NCBI RefSeq assembly: GCF_014198245.1
Contig: NZ_JACIHE010000011.1
Location: 1 to 64,000 of the forward strand
Direction of reading: 5' to 3'
Origin: Bradyrhizobium sp. cir1
Lineage (GTDB): Bacteria; Pseudomonadota; Alphaproteobacteria; Rhizobiales; Xanthobacteraceae
Length of the DNA stretch: 64,000 nucleotides
Part shown: positions 1 through 8,814 of the stretch, in pieces
How positions within the stretch are numbered: the first letter of the stretch is position 1
How the letters are laid out: each line of letters starts with the position of its first letter
The notes under the pieces: model-generated
Databases searched by the model: none
What the model was told of the DNA's origin: nothing
Seen by the model: the letters and a program-made list of their open reading frames with translations, nothing else
Made by a program: the position numbers and the translations under genes

Positions 1-22
1 GGCGCTGCGCTAGCGCAGCGCC
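1..22. repeat. Perfect 22-bp palindrome at window edge
   Basis: Ten-base arms, GGCGCTGCGC and GCGCAGCGCC, flank a central TA. It lies about 75 bases beyond the stop codon of the minus-strand sugar dehydrogenase and could fold as a terminator hairpin, but there is no T-tract and the sequence to the left is not visible. Confidence 0.45.
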
Positions 23-98
23 GCAGCGGACCGAACCATGAACGACTGTCACCTATCGATCCGGTCTATTGTGTTACCCATCCATCCGCTGGACACTG

Positions 99-1439
99 TC
101 ACTGCGGCACCTGCGTCACCCGCCAGATCGTGCCGTTGCCATCCTCCGACACCAGCAGCGATCCATCCTTCGCCACCGCCACGCCGACCGGCCTGCCCCA
201 CACCTCCGTGTCGCTCACCACAAAGCCCGTGACGAAATCCTCATACTCCCCCGTCGGCTGGCCGTCCTTCATGCGGATACGGATCACCTTGTAGCCGGTG
301 CGCTTCGAGCGGTTCCAGGAGCCGTGCTCCGCGGCGAAGGCATCGCCCTGGTATTCGGATGGAAACTGCGTGCCCTGGTAGAACGTCATGCCGAGCGAAG
401 CCGAGTGCGGCTGGATCAGCACGTCGGGAACCGTCACCTTGTCCTTGAGGTCCGGCCGCGCGCCGGCATGGCGCGGGTCTTCATTGCCGCCGATATAGAA
501 CCACGGCCAGCCGTAGAACGCGCCCTCCTTCACGCTGGTTACGTAATCTGGCACGAGGTCGTCGCCGAGACCGTCGCGCTCATTGGTCGAGCACCAGGGC
601 AGACCGCTCTGCGACTGGATCGCGAGGCCGACGCAGTTGCGGATGCCGGTGGCGTAGATCTTCCGCTCCTTGCCATCAGGCGTAAAGGCCAGCACCGCGG
701 CGCGCTCGAGCTCGCTGGCCCACGTTGCACCAAGCGGCTGCGTCTTTGACCACGCGTCCATCCCGCCCGGCGGCGTGCCCATGCCCTCGGCGACGTTGCT
801 GAGCGAACCGACCGAGACCAGCATGCGCTTGTTATCGGGGGTGAAGACGATGTCGCGGGTGGAATGACCGCCGTCATGCGGCAGGCTCGCCACGATCGTC
901 TCCGCCTTGCCGCGCGCCTTGAGGTCGCCGGCCTGATAGGGAAAGCGGACGACGCTGTCGGTGTTGGCGATGTAGACCCATTGCGGATTGTCGCCGTTCG
1001 GGAAGAAGGCGATGCCGAATGGCTGCCGCAAGCCGCTAGCAAAGAGCTCATTGGTCGCGAGCTTGCCGCCCTCCCCAGCGCGAAGCACGCGGACGGTGCC
1101 AGCCCGCGTCTCCGCGACGAAGACATCGCCATTCGGCGCCACACGTATGATGCGCGGCGCGCGCAAGCCGTCGGCGAACAGCTCGATCTTGAAACCGGCC
1201 GGCACCCGGAGCGCAGCCTCCGGCGGCCGCGGCACCACCCGCGAGGAGCTGGCGACCGACCGCGTGGCGCCGGGCCTGACCAGATCCTGCGGCCGGATCA
1301 GCCTGACCGTGCCGGGCTTGTCGGCCTGCCAATCGCCATAGGCGTCCTTGCCCTGCAGCACCGGCTCGGCCTGCGCACCGGTCGCGGCCGCGACCAGCAA
1401 CCCCGCCGACATCGCCACGGACCATATTCTGCTCTTCAC
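99..1439 (-). CDS. PQQ-dependent sugar (sorbosone-type) dehydrogenase, periplasmic
   Basis: Predicted 446-residue secreted oxidoreductase. I chose the GTG at 1439 because GGGAGG lies six bases upstream and the protein then opens with a signal peptide (about residues 1-24, ending ATGAQA). The body has the repeated blade pattern of the six-bladed GDH/SNDH propeller family, for example VAPNGDVFVAETRAG, FASGLRQPFGIAFFPNG and VGVAVAKDGSLLVSEDGNG near the end. Family members oxidise sugars such as glucose or sorbosone with PQQ in the periplasm; the substrate here cannot be told. It is divergent from the urate-hydroxylase-like gene, with about 230 bases between the starts. An ATG nine codons upstream exists but lacks a ribosome site. 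Confidence 0.8.
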   Translation of the reverse strand: MKSRIWSVAMSAGLLVAAATGAQAEPVLQGKDAYGDWQADKPGTVRLIRPQDLVRPGATRSVASSSRVVPRPPEAALRVPAGFKIELFADGLRAPRIIRVAPNGDVFVAETRAGTVRVLRAGEGGKLATNELFASGLRQPFGIAFFPNGDNPQWVYIANTDSVVRFPYQAGDLKARGKAETIVASLPHDGGHSTRDIVFTPDNKRMLVSVGSLSNVAEGMGTPPGGMDAWSKTQPLGATWASELERAAVLAFTPDGKERKIYATGIRNCVGLAIQSQSGLPWCSTNERDGLGDDLVPDYVTSVKEGAFYGWPWFYIGGNEDPRHAGARPDLKDKVTVPDVLIQPHSASLGMTFYQGTQFPSEYQGDAFAAEHGSWNRSKRTGYKVIRIRMKDGQPTGEYEDFVTGFVVSDTEVWGRPVGVAVAKDGSLLVSEDGNGTIWRVTQVPQ

Positions 1440-1673
1440 GTCTTCCTCCCGGCTTTCACTCCGCAAATGTCAACGCTCATCCACCCGCAAATGGTCTGCG
1501 ACAGGCAAAACGCCTGCCGCATCCCACATCAGCTCATGCCCGCACGATGTGCATCAGCCGCAACCCATCATACTGGAAAATGCTGCTGATCGGTGCGACA
1601 CATTGGAGGGGCGACGACCGCCGGTTGCGGTCATCAAAGCTGCGGCATCGATGTCGCACCTGATGGGGAGATC

Positions 1674-2864
1674 ATGTGGGGATCCATCATATCGGAATGG
1701 GCGAGCCTGCTGCTCCGCTGGCTGCACGTGGTGGCGGCGATCGCCTGGATCGGCAGTTCCTTCTATTTCATCGCTCTCGATCTCAGCCTCAAGCCCAGAG
1801 GTGACCTGCCTGACGGCGTGCAGGGCGAGGCCTGGCAGGTCCATGGCGGCGGCTTCTACCGGATCATGAAATATCTGGTCGCACCCAGCCAGATGCCGGA
1901 CGAGCTGACCTGGTTCAAATGGGAAGCCTACACCACCTGGCTGTCCGGCTTCGCGCTGATGGTCGTGGTGTACTATCTCGAGGCCGACCTGTTCCTGGTC
2001 GACAAATCGATCCTCGATCTCACGCCGTTCCAGGCCGGACTGTTCAGCTTCTTCAGCCTGGCGCTGGCGTGGCTGCTCTATGAAGCCGCCTGTCGCACCG
2101 GGCTCGCCCAGCGCGAGCTGCCCTTCGCCATCGGCGGCTATCTGTTCCTGGTCGCGCTCACCTATGCCTTCACCCATGTGCTGAGCGGCCGCGGCGCCTT
2201 CAACCAGATCGCCGCGATCATCGGCACCATCATGGTCGCCAACGTCTTCACGCTGATCATCCCGAACCAGAAGAAGATCGTGGCAGCGCTGATCGCGGGA
2301 CAGGCGCCCGATCCGAAGCTCGGCAAGACCAGCAAGGAGCGCTCGGTCCACAACAACTATCTGACCCTGCCCGTGGTTGTGCTGATGATCAGCAACCACT
2401 ATCCGCTGCTCTACGCGACGAAATTCAACTGGATCATCGTCGCCATCATCCTGGCGCTCGGCCCCGTCATCCGCCACTTCTTCAACGAGGGACATGCGGG
2501 GCGTAAATCGCCGTGGTGGGTGTGGGGTGTCGCAGCGATGGGCGTGATCGCGATCCTCTTCCTCTCCGCCGCCGGCCCGCGCGAGGTGAAGACGGGCGCA
2601 TTGTCGACATCGGTCACGATCGCCAATGTCGAGGAGATCGTGATGTCCCGTTGCAGCATGTGCCACGCGGCCGAGCCGGTCTGGGCCGGCATCGTCACCG
2701 CGCCGAAAGGCATTTTGCTCGACGCGCCCGAGCACATCCAGCGCAACATCCGCCTGATCGGCCGTGTCGCCGCCTGGTCCAATGCGATGCCACCGGGCAA
2801 CATCACCGAGATGACCAGCGAGGAGCGCGCCATCCTCGCGGCCTATATCGAGCAGGCCCGCTGA
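1674..2864 (+). CDS. puuD: Urate hydroxylase PuuD-like membrane protein with C-terminal cytochrome c domain
   Basis: 396 residues from the ATG at 1674, which has GGGGAG just upstream; a longer reading from 1593 has no ribosome site. About eight or nine hydrophobic segments (first near residues 9-30) are followed by a short c-type cytochrome domain with a single haem motif, CSMCH at about 327-331, and a likely axial Met in the NAMPPGN segment near 372. This is the architecture of the PuuD family (DUF989 plus cytochrome c), whose members oxidise urate at the membrane in purine breakdown. No other purine genes are next to it, so the substrate assignment rests on family resemblance alone. Confidence 0.8.
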   Translation: MWGSIISEWASLLLRWLHVVAAIAWIGSSFYFIALDLSLKPRGDLPDGVQGEAWQVHGGGFYRIMKYLVAPSQMPDELTWFKWEAYTTWLSGFALMVVVYYLEADLFLVDKSILDLTPFQAGLFSFFSLALAWLLYEAACRTGLAQRELPFAIGGYLFLVALTYAFTHVLSGRGAFNQIAAIIGTIMVANVFTLIIPNQKKIVAALIAGQAPDPKLGKTSKERSVHNNYLTLPVVVLMISNHYPLLYATKFNWIIVAIILALGPVIRHFFNEGHAGRKSPWWVWGVAAMGVIAILFLSAAGPREVKTGALSTSVTIANVEEIVMSRCSMCHAAEPVWAGIVTAPKGILLDAPEHIQRNIRLIGRVAAWSNAMPPGNITEMTSEERAILAAYIEQAR

Positions 2865-3023
2865 GGCCGTCACGTGTCGATTGCGCATCTCGCGGAATGA
2901 AATTCCGCATCTCCCACTGAATTGAAAATGACTTGAAAGGCTATCCGGCGTAGACAGGACCCGTGGCCGCTGACGCGGTCCAAGTCAGCCTGCATAAGTC
3001 AGTTTGCATTCGGGGAAAGAACA

Positions 3024-3881
3024 GTGGCCCTCAAAAACGTTATCGGTATCGACCACGCCGTGGTCATGGTGAAGGATCTCGACAAGGCCGCCGAGAACTA
3101 TCACCAGCTCGGCTTCACCATCTCGCCACGCGGCACCCACAGCGCGCATATGGGCACCGGCAATTACACCATCATGTTCGACCCCGACTATATGGAGCTG
3201 CTCGGCGTGCTCGCGGCGACCGAGCACAATGCGCCGGCCCGTGCCTTCGTCGAGCGTCATGGCGAGGGCATCGAGCGCATCGCCTTCACCGCGGTCGATA
3301 GCGCCGCCGGCGCGGAGGAGATTCGTGCACGCGGCCTGACGCCGATCGGCCCCACTGATTTCGAACGCCCTGTCACGCTGCCTGATGGTACGATCTCGGC
3401 GGCGAAATTCCGCACCTTCATGTGGCCGACCGCCGAGGCGCCGGGCGGCGTGCGCATTTTCGCCTGCCAGCACAAGACCCGCGAGACGGTGTGGATTCCC
3501 GAGCTGATGAAGCACGCCAATGCGGCCAAGCGGATCAAGCAGACGCTGATCGCGACGACCGAGCCCGCACAGGAAGCCGCACACCTCGCGCGCCTGATCG
3601 ACCGCGAGCGGAAGGCGGAGACCGACGGCGCCGTGACCGTGCCTTCGGGCGGCGAGCGCGCCGACTTTGTCTATCTGACGCTGGACCAGCTCGGAAAGCG
3701 CTATCCCGGCGTGCCGCTCGCAGGCCTCTCCGAGCGCGGCGGCGCGGCCCTAGTGCTGGTCAGCGGCGATCTTACGGCGACCGAGAAGGCGCTGGGGTCG
3801 GCCGCCGTGCGCAGTGGGGCAGCGATCTGCGTGCCGCCGGCCAAGGCCAACGGCACCCTGCTCGCCTTCGTTGCCGGCTGA
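3024..3881 (+). CDS. VOC family (glyoxalase/bleomycin-resistance fold) protein
   Basis: 285 residues, starting at a GTG with GGGGAAAG ten bases upstream. The N-terminal half opens with IGIDHAVVMVKDLDKAAENY and carries the beta-alpha-beta-beta-beta pattern of a glyoxalase-like domain, with His at the first metal position (DHAVV) and further candidates in YMELLGVLA. The C-terminal half (roughly 185-280) looks like a second, poorly conserved VOC module (DFVYLTLDQLGKRYPG). Family members are metal-dependent lyases, isomerases or dioxygenases, or binding proteins. The substrate is unknown and neighbours do not help. Confidence 0.75.
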   Translation: MALKNVIGIDHAVVMVKDLDKAAENYHQLGFTISPRGTHSAHMGTGNYTIMFDPDYMELLGVLAATEHNAPARAFVERHGEGIERIAFTAVDSAAGAEEIRARGLTPIGPTDFERPVTLPDGTISAAKFRTFMWPTAEAPGGVRIFACQHKTRETVWIPELMKHANAAKRIKQTLIATTEPAQEAAHLARLIDRERKAETDGAVTVPSGGERADFVYLTLDQLGKRYPGVPLAGLSERGGAALVLVSGDLTATEKALGSAAVRSGAAICVPPAKANGTLLAFVAG

Positions 3882-3958
3882 TTTTAACCAATTCTTTAAC
3901 GTGTGTTTACCCGGCGGCTCTAGGATTCCCGGCAATCCAAGTCGCCGGGACCAGACGC

Positions 3959-4234
3959 ATGTTCAAAGAGGGATCGCCGATCGCCTACGACGCGCCGGCC
4001 GAGCTGAAGAAGTGGCCGTCGCTGAAGGGCGAGAGGCAGAAGGATCGGGGCCCGCCCTATCTCGTCTACAACGGCACGCTCGCCGACTGTGTCCGTGAGC
4101 TCATGGGCAAGCCGATCAAGGGCATCTCGCTCTATGACATCATGACGAGGCCGCAGGCCGCCTTCGACCAGACCGTGCTGTCGCCCGGCGATGCCGCCGA
4201 GATCGCGATGCGCAAGGATTTTCCCAAGGCGTAA
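3959..4234 (+). CDS. Conserved-looking hypothetical protein, 91 aa
   Basis: A small soluble protein with no signal peptide or membrane segment; ATG at 3959. It contains PPYLVYNGTLADCVRELMG and a C-terminal QTVLSPGDAAEIAMRK. Codon use and third-position GC match those of neighbouring genes, which supports translation, but I do not recognise a family. It starts 77 bases after the VOC gene on the same strand; a run of AT-rich sequence between them (ttttaaccaattctttaac) could hold a promoter. Confidence 0.6.
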   Translation: MFKEGSPIAYDAPAELKKWPSLKGERQKDRGPPYLVYNGTLADCVRELMGKPIKGISLYDIMTRPQAAFDQTVLSPGDAAEIAMRKDFPKA

Positions 4235-4449
4235 GCGCCGCCCGTCCACCGCAGTACCGCTCACAACGTCGCGTGTTCCTGCGGCTCCCGTAGATCCGCG
4301 GGCCGACGGCGGATGTTCTGCGGCGGGAACACCGTACTAACACCGGGCGGCCCTTCGGAATCGCAGCTTCGCCGCAATTGCGGTTAATGAAGTCCTCGTC
4401 ACCGGCGCACCGCTGGTCGTTCCCCCACAGTTCGAGGACTCTGACCGAG

Positions 4450-5403
4450 ATGCGATTTCTCGTCGCGGCTTGCGCTGCGTTCCTGATTCTGATGTGCGAC
4501 ATCGGCTCATCGCCCTCCTGGCAGGCATCAAGCTTCGACAACTCCACTCCCAAATCCGATCGCGCCCCCTCGCTGGTTCCGCTGGTCGACCTCTTCATCG
4601 CGAGCGTGCAGGCCATTGAGCTCGCGAACGCACGCGCGGCTTACGAGGAGACGATCGAGCCGGCGCGCACGGTCGAAACCGTTGTGCAGCCTGCTTCGCC
4701 AACCGATCAATTCTGTCACGCGCTGAGGGAGGCGGCTGAGGCCAGCGGCATTCCCGTGCCGTTCTTCGCGCGCCTGCTCTGGCAGGAGAGCCGCTTTCGT
4801 TCCAACGAGGTCAGCCCGGCCGGTGCACAGGGCATCGCACAGTTCATGCCGGAGACGGCCGCCGAAGTTGGCCTCGATGATCCCTTCGATCCCATGAAGG
4901 CCCTGCCGGCATCGGCAAAGTTCTTGCGCAAACTCCGCGACGATTTCGGCAATCTCGGCCTCGCAGCGGCCGCCTACAACGCAGGGCCCGGCCGCATCCA
5001 GAAGTGGCTCGCCAGGGAAAGCGAGCTGCCGCGCGAGACACGCGACTATGTCCGCATCATCACCGGCACCAGGGCTGAGGACTGGACCGAACGCTCGGAG
5101 GCGCTCGCAATCCGGATCGACCTGCCGCGCGAGGCGCCATGCGAAGGCATCGGCAGCCTCTCCAAGACGAAGGACGTCGCCTGGGTTCCGGCGAACCTGA
5201 CGCCGTCGGTCATCACCATCATGCGCAAGGCCGAGCAGGTGGCGCGTCTGTCGGCAAGCCGTGCGCGCAAGCGGTTCGCATCCCTGCTGCGCAAGAGCGC
5301 CTCGGCCCACGGCAGGGCGCGCAGCATGATTGCGGCGCGCGCAACAAAGGGCTCAAAGGCGCGTGCGATCCGTGTCGCATCGCGCGAGCGCTCCTCAAGC
5401 TAA
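4450..5403 (+). CDS. Secreted lytic transglycosylase (SLT domain)
   Basis: 317 residues from the ATG at 4450; the upstream ATG at 4378 would precede the signal peptide and is less likely. The N-terminus MRFLVAACAAFLILM is hydrophobic and probably a signal peptide or lipoprotein-like anchor. The SLT goose-lysozyme fold runs from about 90 to 200: catalytic Glu113 in LLWQESRF, the GAQGIAQFMPETA segment and AAAAYNAGPGRIQKWL. Members cleave peptidoglycan to 1,6-anhydro-muropeptides. The C-terminal ~90 residues are basic and Ala/Ser-rich (RARKRFASLLRKSAS), possibly wall- or DNA-binding, and have no obvious domain. Confidence 0.88.
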   Translation: MRFLVAACAAFLILMCDIGSSPSWQASSFDNSTPKSDRAPSLVPLVDLFIASVQAIELANARAAYEETIEPARTVETVVQPASPTDQFCHALREAAEASGIPVPFFARLLWQESRFRSNEVSPAGAQGIAQFMPETAAEVGLDDPFDPMKALPASAKFLRKLRDDFGNLGLAAAAYNAGPGRIQKWLARESELPRETRDYVRIITGTRAEDWTERSEALAIRIDLPREAPCEGIGSLSKTKDVAWVPANLTPSVITIMRKAEQVARLSASRARKRFASLLRKSASAHGRARSMIAARATKGSKARAIRVASRERSSS

Positions 5404-5528
5404 TGCGGCTGTTGCTAGCAGCCGGATCATGCTTCTCTCCCATTGTCCGGTTCAACTTTGGCCACTAACCGGCGCTGAGAAGCTCTGTTCCAGTTTTTCC
5501 CGGAACAGAGGCCGTCGGGGAACCTGCG

Positions 5529-5990
5529 ATGCCAACGAAGAGCGCCGGGATCATCGCCTATCGCAAGCGCCGCGATCTCGAGGTTCTGCTCGTTCATCCC
5601 GGAGGACCGTTCTGGCGCAACAAGGATCTCGGCGCGTGGTCGATCCCGAAGGGCGAGTACACCGACGAAGAAGACGCAGAAATCGCCGCGCGGCGGGAGT
5701 TTGCCGAGGAGCTTGGACTTGCGGTGACGATGCCGCTGATTGCGCTTGGTCAGATCAGGCAGCGCGGCGGCAAGATCGTCACCGGATTCGCGGCCGAGCT
5801 CGATGTCGACGTGAGCAGCATTCGCAGCAACACGTTCGAGATCGAATGGCCGCCGCGCAGCGGCAAGCGGCAACACTTTCCGGAGGTCGACCGTGCCGAA
5901 TGGTTCACGGTCGAAGAGGCGCACCAAAGGATCAACGCAGGACAACGCCCGCTGCTCGAACGTCTCGCACAACTAGCCCGTGACGGATAG
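5529..5990 (+). CDS. NUDIX hydrolase
   Basis: 153 residues, the whole protein being one NUDIX domain. The signature GX5EX7REUXEEXGU is complete at residues 42-64 (G42, E48, R56-E57, E60-E61, G63), so metal binding and catalysis should be intact. It opens with KSAGIIAYRKRRDLEVLLVHPGG, typical of the subgroup that includes diadenosine or nucleotide-sugar pyrophosphatases. The substrate cannot be read from the sequence. It stands alone, with a short leader and GGGGA near the ATG. Confidence 0.88.
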   Translation: MPTKSAGIIAYRKRRDLEVLLVHPGGPFWRNKDLGAWSIPKGEYTDEEDAEIAARREFAEELGLAVTMPLIALGQIRQRGGKIVTGFAAELDVDVSSIRSNTFEIEWPPRSGKRQHFPEVDRAEWFTVEEAHQRINAGQRPLLERLAQLARDG

Positions 5991-6048
5991 GCGGCGTCAC
6001 CGCAGCGCGCCGCTCACACCGGCTTGTCGCCGCTGCTGAACCGGCGCC

Positions 6049-7032
6049 CTACTCCGCCTTGATGTTCGCCGCCGCCACCACCTCGGCAAGCTCCTTCGTC
6101 TCCTTCGCGATCTTGGCGGCATAGTCGGCGGGGCTGAGCACGCTGACGACGCCCTGCGAGCCGAGCTTCTCCGCGACCGCCGGATCCTTGGCAGCAGTGA
6201 CGATCTCCTGGTGCAGCGTCTGAAGGATCGGCGCGGGTGTCGCCTTCGGCATGAAGAAGCCGACCCAGAACGAGATGTCGAAGCCGGGATAGCCGGCCTC
6301 CGCGACGGTCGGCACGTCGGGCAGCGCCGGCAGCCGCTCGGCCGAGGACACTGCGAGCGCGCGCAGCTTGCCGGCCTTCACCAGCGGCACGGCGGAGAGC
6401 GGATCGAACACAGCCAGCACCTCCTGCGCGAGGATGCCGACCTCGGAGGCCGCGCCGCCGCGATAGGGCACGTGGATCAATTTGATCCCGGCCCTCTGGG
6501 CGAGCAGCTCCATGGCAAGATGGGCGAGGTTGCCGTTGCCGCCCGAGCCGTAGGCGAGCGCGCCGGGTGCCGCCTTCGCCGCCGCGACGAGATCGGCGAC
6601 GGTCTTGATGTCGGCGGTCTTGGGATTCTCCGGATTGACCACCAGCACCAGCGGCGCCGCGACGACGGTGGTCAGCGGCGCGAAATCCTTCTCCGGATCG
6701 TAGCGGATGTCTTTGAACAGCGTCTTGTTCAGCGTGATGGTGGAGGAGTTGCAGGCGAGCATGGTGTAGCCGTCCGCATCGGCATGCGCGACGCCTTCGG
6801 CGGCGATCATGCCGTTGGCGCCGGCGCGGTTCTCGACCACGAAGGGCTGTCCAAGCTTGTTGCCGAGCCGATCGCCGATGATGCGCGCGACCACATCGAC
6901 GGGGCCGCCGGCGCTGAAGCCGACCATGATCTTCACCGGCCGCGACGGATATTTCTGCGCGAGAGCTTCAGTGGTCAGCGCAGCGGCGCATAGTCCGGCG
7001 ATGAGCGCCAGCAGGCGGGCCGTTCGTTGCAT
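6049..7032 (-). CDS. Bug/TctC family periplasmic solute-binding protein
   Basis: 327 residues from the ATG at 7032, which has GGGGAGAG in front; a longer reading from 7176 has no ribosome site. A signal peptide ends at about residue 26 (TEALAQ), followed by the family opening YPSRPVKIMVGFSAGGPVD and the later VPYRGGAASEVGILA block. Bug proteins bind carboxylates such as tricarboxylates, nicotinate or aromatic acids for tripartite TctAB-type transporters, or act as sensors. No tctA/tctB genes are adjacent, so it is an orphan receptor, which is common in this family. Confidence 0.88.
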   Translation of the reverse strand: MQRTARLLALIAGLCAAALTTEALAQKYPSRPVKIMVGFSAGGPVDVVARIIGDRLGNKLGQPFVVENRAGANGMIAAEGVAHADADGYTMLACNSSTITLNKTLFKDIRYDPEKDFAPLTTVVAAPLVLVVNPENPKTADIKTVADLVAAAKAAPGALAYGSGGNGNLAHLAMELLAQRAGIKLIHVPYRGGAASEVGILAQEVLAVFDPLSAVPLVKAGKLRALAVSSAERLPALPDVPTVAEAGYPGFDISFWVGFFMPKATPAPILQTLHQEIVTAAKDPAVAEKLGSQGVVSVLSPADYAAKIAKETKELAEVVAAANIKAE

Positions 7033-7479
7033 TCGTTCTCTCCCCAACCTCGCGCGCCGCTTTGTGCATGTTTGTTGGTGCGGCGCATGCAACGACCATG
7101 ATGAGCGGCCACACCGGATTTCGCAATCGCGTTTCCACCCACACGATACCAGGCAATTCCGCCGCGCGGCACGCACGGGGCGGTCTCAACAATAAAGTTC
7201 GAAAACAACCCCATGCACAGTAGCCGGCCTCTGCCGGATCAAGGACTTGCGAGGGGATGACCCCTGATTTCTGTTTTTTCTAAATGGATTTGACTCGTCG
7301 GGCAAAACAGCGGCAGAATGCCACCATCGCAACAATCGTCAGCATCCACGCCTGATACGGCCATGGATGTCACGACCTGGCTGCGCGTAAACCCTTCATC
7401 GACATCCCGAAATTCGCATCCGCGCGCCGCGAGCGAACGATCGCTCGCGCGTGCCTAACGTCAGCAAAGGACACGGCCC
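7033..7479. other. Intergenic region without a recognised gene
   Basis: The 447 bases between the Bug gene and the next start hold no reading frame I can support. The segment around 7280-7330 (a ttttttct run, then atttgactcgtcgggcaaa) resembles sequence I associate with repeated rhizobial intergenic remnants, though I cannot count copies. Bases 7428-7449 form an 8-9 bp stem with a 4-base loop (gcgagcga / tcgctcgc) about 30 bases before the next gene. Confidence 0.4.
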
Positions 7480-8085
7480 ATGACGACAGCTCTCGAACGC
7501 CACATTACATCGCCGCTTGCGGCAAACGATCGCAGCGCCGCTGCCGCGAGCCCGCGGGTCAAGCTCTACAAGCGCCGCATTGCGATCAGCCATCCGGACC
7601 CGCAAGCCGGCGAGCGGTTGCTGGCCGAGGCGCTCGGTGCCGTCGACCGCGACGCGCTGCACGGCATGCTCCGGCAATTGGTCAAGGCGAGCGCGATCGG
7701 GCAGAAGCCTGACGAGGCCAACCTCGCCTTCATGATCTCGACGATCCGCAGCATCGCGCCGAAGGATTCCATCGAGGCCATGCTGGTGTCCCAGATGGTC
7801 TCGGTTCACATGGCGGCGATGCGCTGCGCCTGCCGGCTCGCCTGCACCGACGATCTGCCGCAGCAGGAAACCGTCACCCGCGCATTGACCCGGCTCTCCC
7901 GCACCTTCGCCGCCCAGGTCGAGGCGCTCAGCCGCCACCGCAACAGCGACGAACGCGCGATCACGGTGCAGAACCTGTCCGTGCAGGATGGCGGACGCGC
8001 GATCGTCGGCAACGTCACGCAACATGCGGGCGTACTCGTTGCGGAGATAGGCCCGGGCGACGCAAGGCAAGGGGCGAGCCGATGA
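7480..8085 (+). CDS. Hypothetical protein upstream of HGGA protein
   Basis: 201 residues, soluble and largely helical, starting at ATG after AGCAAAGGACACGGCCC. The central part (residues about 60-150) contains GQKPDEANLAFMISTIRSI and AMLVSQMVSVHMAAMRCACRL. I do not recognise a characterised family. It overlaps the following gene by four bases (ATGA), so the two are almost certainly translated together and may act together. I recall similar gene pairs in rhizobial genomes, sometimes in variable regions, but this is memory rather than a search. Confidence 0.65.
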   Translation: MTTALERHITSPLAANDRSAAAASPRVKLYKRRIAISHPDPQAGERLLAEALGAVDRDALHGMLRQLVKASAIGQKPDEANLAFMISTIRSIAPKDSIEAMLVSQMVSVHMAAMRCACRLACTDDLPQQETVTRALTRLSRTFAAQVEALSRHRNSDERAITVQNLSVQDGGRAIVGNVTQHAGVLVAEIGPGDARQGASR

Positions 8086-8351
8086 CCGGCGCCCACAGCC
8101 GCAACACCGCCCCGATGCAGTCGAGCCCTCGCTGCTGCGCGAGGACCCGCGATGGCGGCACCTGCCGCGCACCGGCCAGGCAGGGGAAGCAGCGATGTCG
8201 CATGCACGGAGGAGCAAGGCGATCAGGGGCGCCGAGAGGAAACCGGAATGCACAGAAGCACGGCCTGTTCACGCGAGCCGCCAGAGCCGAGTCGGGACAG
8301 ATGCGACTGCTGCTCGACGAGGCGCAAAGACTGCTGGAGGAGTTGAAGTGA
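8082..8351 (+). CDS. Small HGGA-motif protein with possible Cys/His zinc site
   Basis: 89 residues. The centre reads C-x4-T-x2-G-x2-C, then a spacer, then RCRMHGGARRSGAPRGN followed by NAQKHG. The C/C/C/H spacing suggests a small zinc-binding knuckle, and the basic Gly-rich tail suggests nucleic-acid contact. Both are inferences; proteins ending in HGGxxxGxPxGNxNAxKHG are common in alphaproteobacteria but I know of no established function. The start overlaps the stop of the preceding gene. A short helical C-terminus (LLLDEAQRLLEELK) closes it. Confidence 0.65.
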   Translation: MTGAHSRNTAPMQSSPRCCARTRDGGTCRAPARQGKQRCRMHGGARRSGAPRGNRNAQKHGLFTRAARAESGQMRLLLDEAQRLLEELK

Positions 8352-8430
8352 TGCCGCTGTCGCGAGCGGGCCGGCTGCCGTCCTCCCGTCCTGACGTAGG
8401 GCTATCGCATTTGAGAGCTTTTCCTTGTGG

Positions 8431-8652
8431 CCATCCTTCGAGACGCCCGCTTCAGGCGGGCTCTCAGGATGAGGACGGAGTGCGCGGCAGCAGTTTCAAC
8501 GGGCACTGACGCTGATTAGCCTCATCCTGAGGAGGCGCGTAAGCGCCGTCTCGAAGGATGAGGCTAAGCAGCATTGGCCCCGTTGAAATTGCAGCCGCGC
8601 ACTCCGCCCTCATCCTGAGGGCCCGCCATCGGCGGGCGTCTCGAAGGATGAG
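8431..8652. repeat. Composite palindromic repeat cluster (three hairpins)
   Basis: Three imperfect palindromes of the form ATCCTTCGAGACG...CGTCTCGAAGGAT / CCTCATCCTGAGG occur at 8431-8474, 8519-8563 and 8600-8652. The outer two lie in opposite orientation together with their flanks (cggagtgcgcggcagcagtttcaacggg at 8476-8503 against its near reverse complement at 8578-8606), so the unit is one large inverted repeat around a central hairpin. A related copy sits at 39783-39915. Sequence such as gggctatcgcat flanks both copies. The rest of the 8352-8814 gap shows no gene. Confidence 0.8.
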
Positions 8653-8814
8653 TTGTGGGCGAGCTATCCGCTACTCTTCCTTCATATGCGATAGCCCTGC
8701 GTCCTGACGGCCCCGCGCCTGACAATTTGCGCGTGTTTGTGAATTGCTTCACACGCGTGCTGTCCCGGGTATCGCTAGCTTGGGCGATCTCGGTGAAACA
8801 GCGGGAGGGGTGTC

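Noticed and set aside
1554..2888. 444-codon minus-strand frame opposite the PuuD-like gene
   Set aside because: Antisense to a gene with clear membrane segments and a haem motif; translation is His/Asp/Gln-rich noise.
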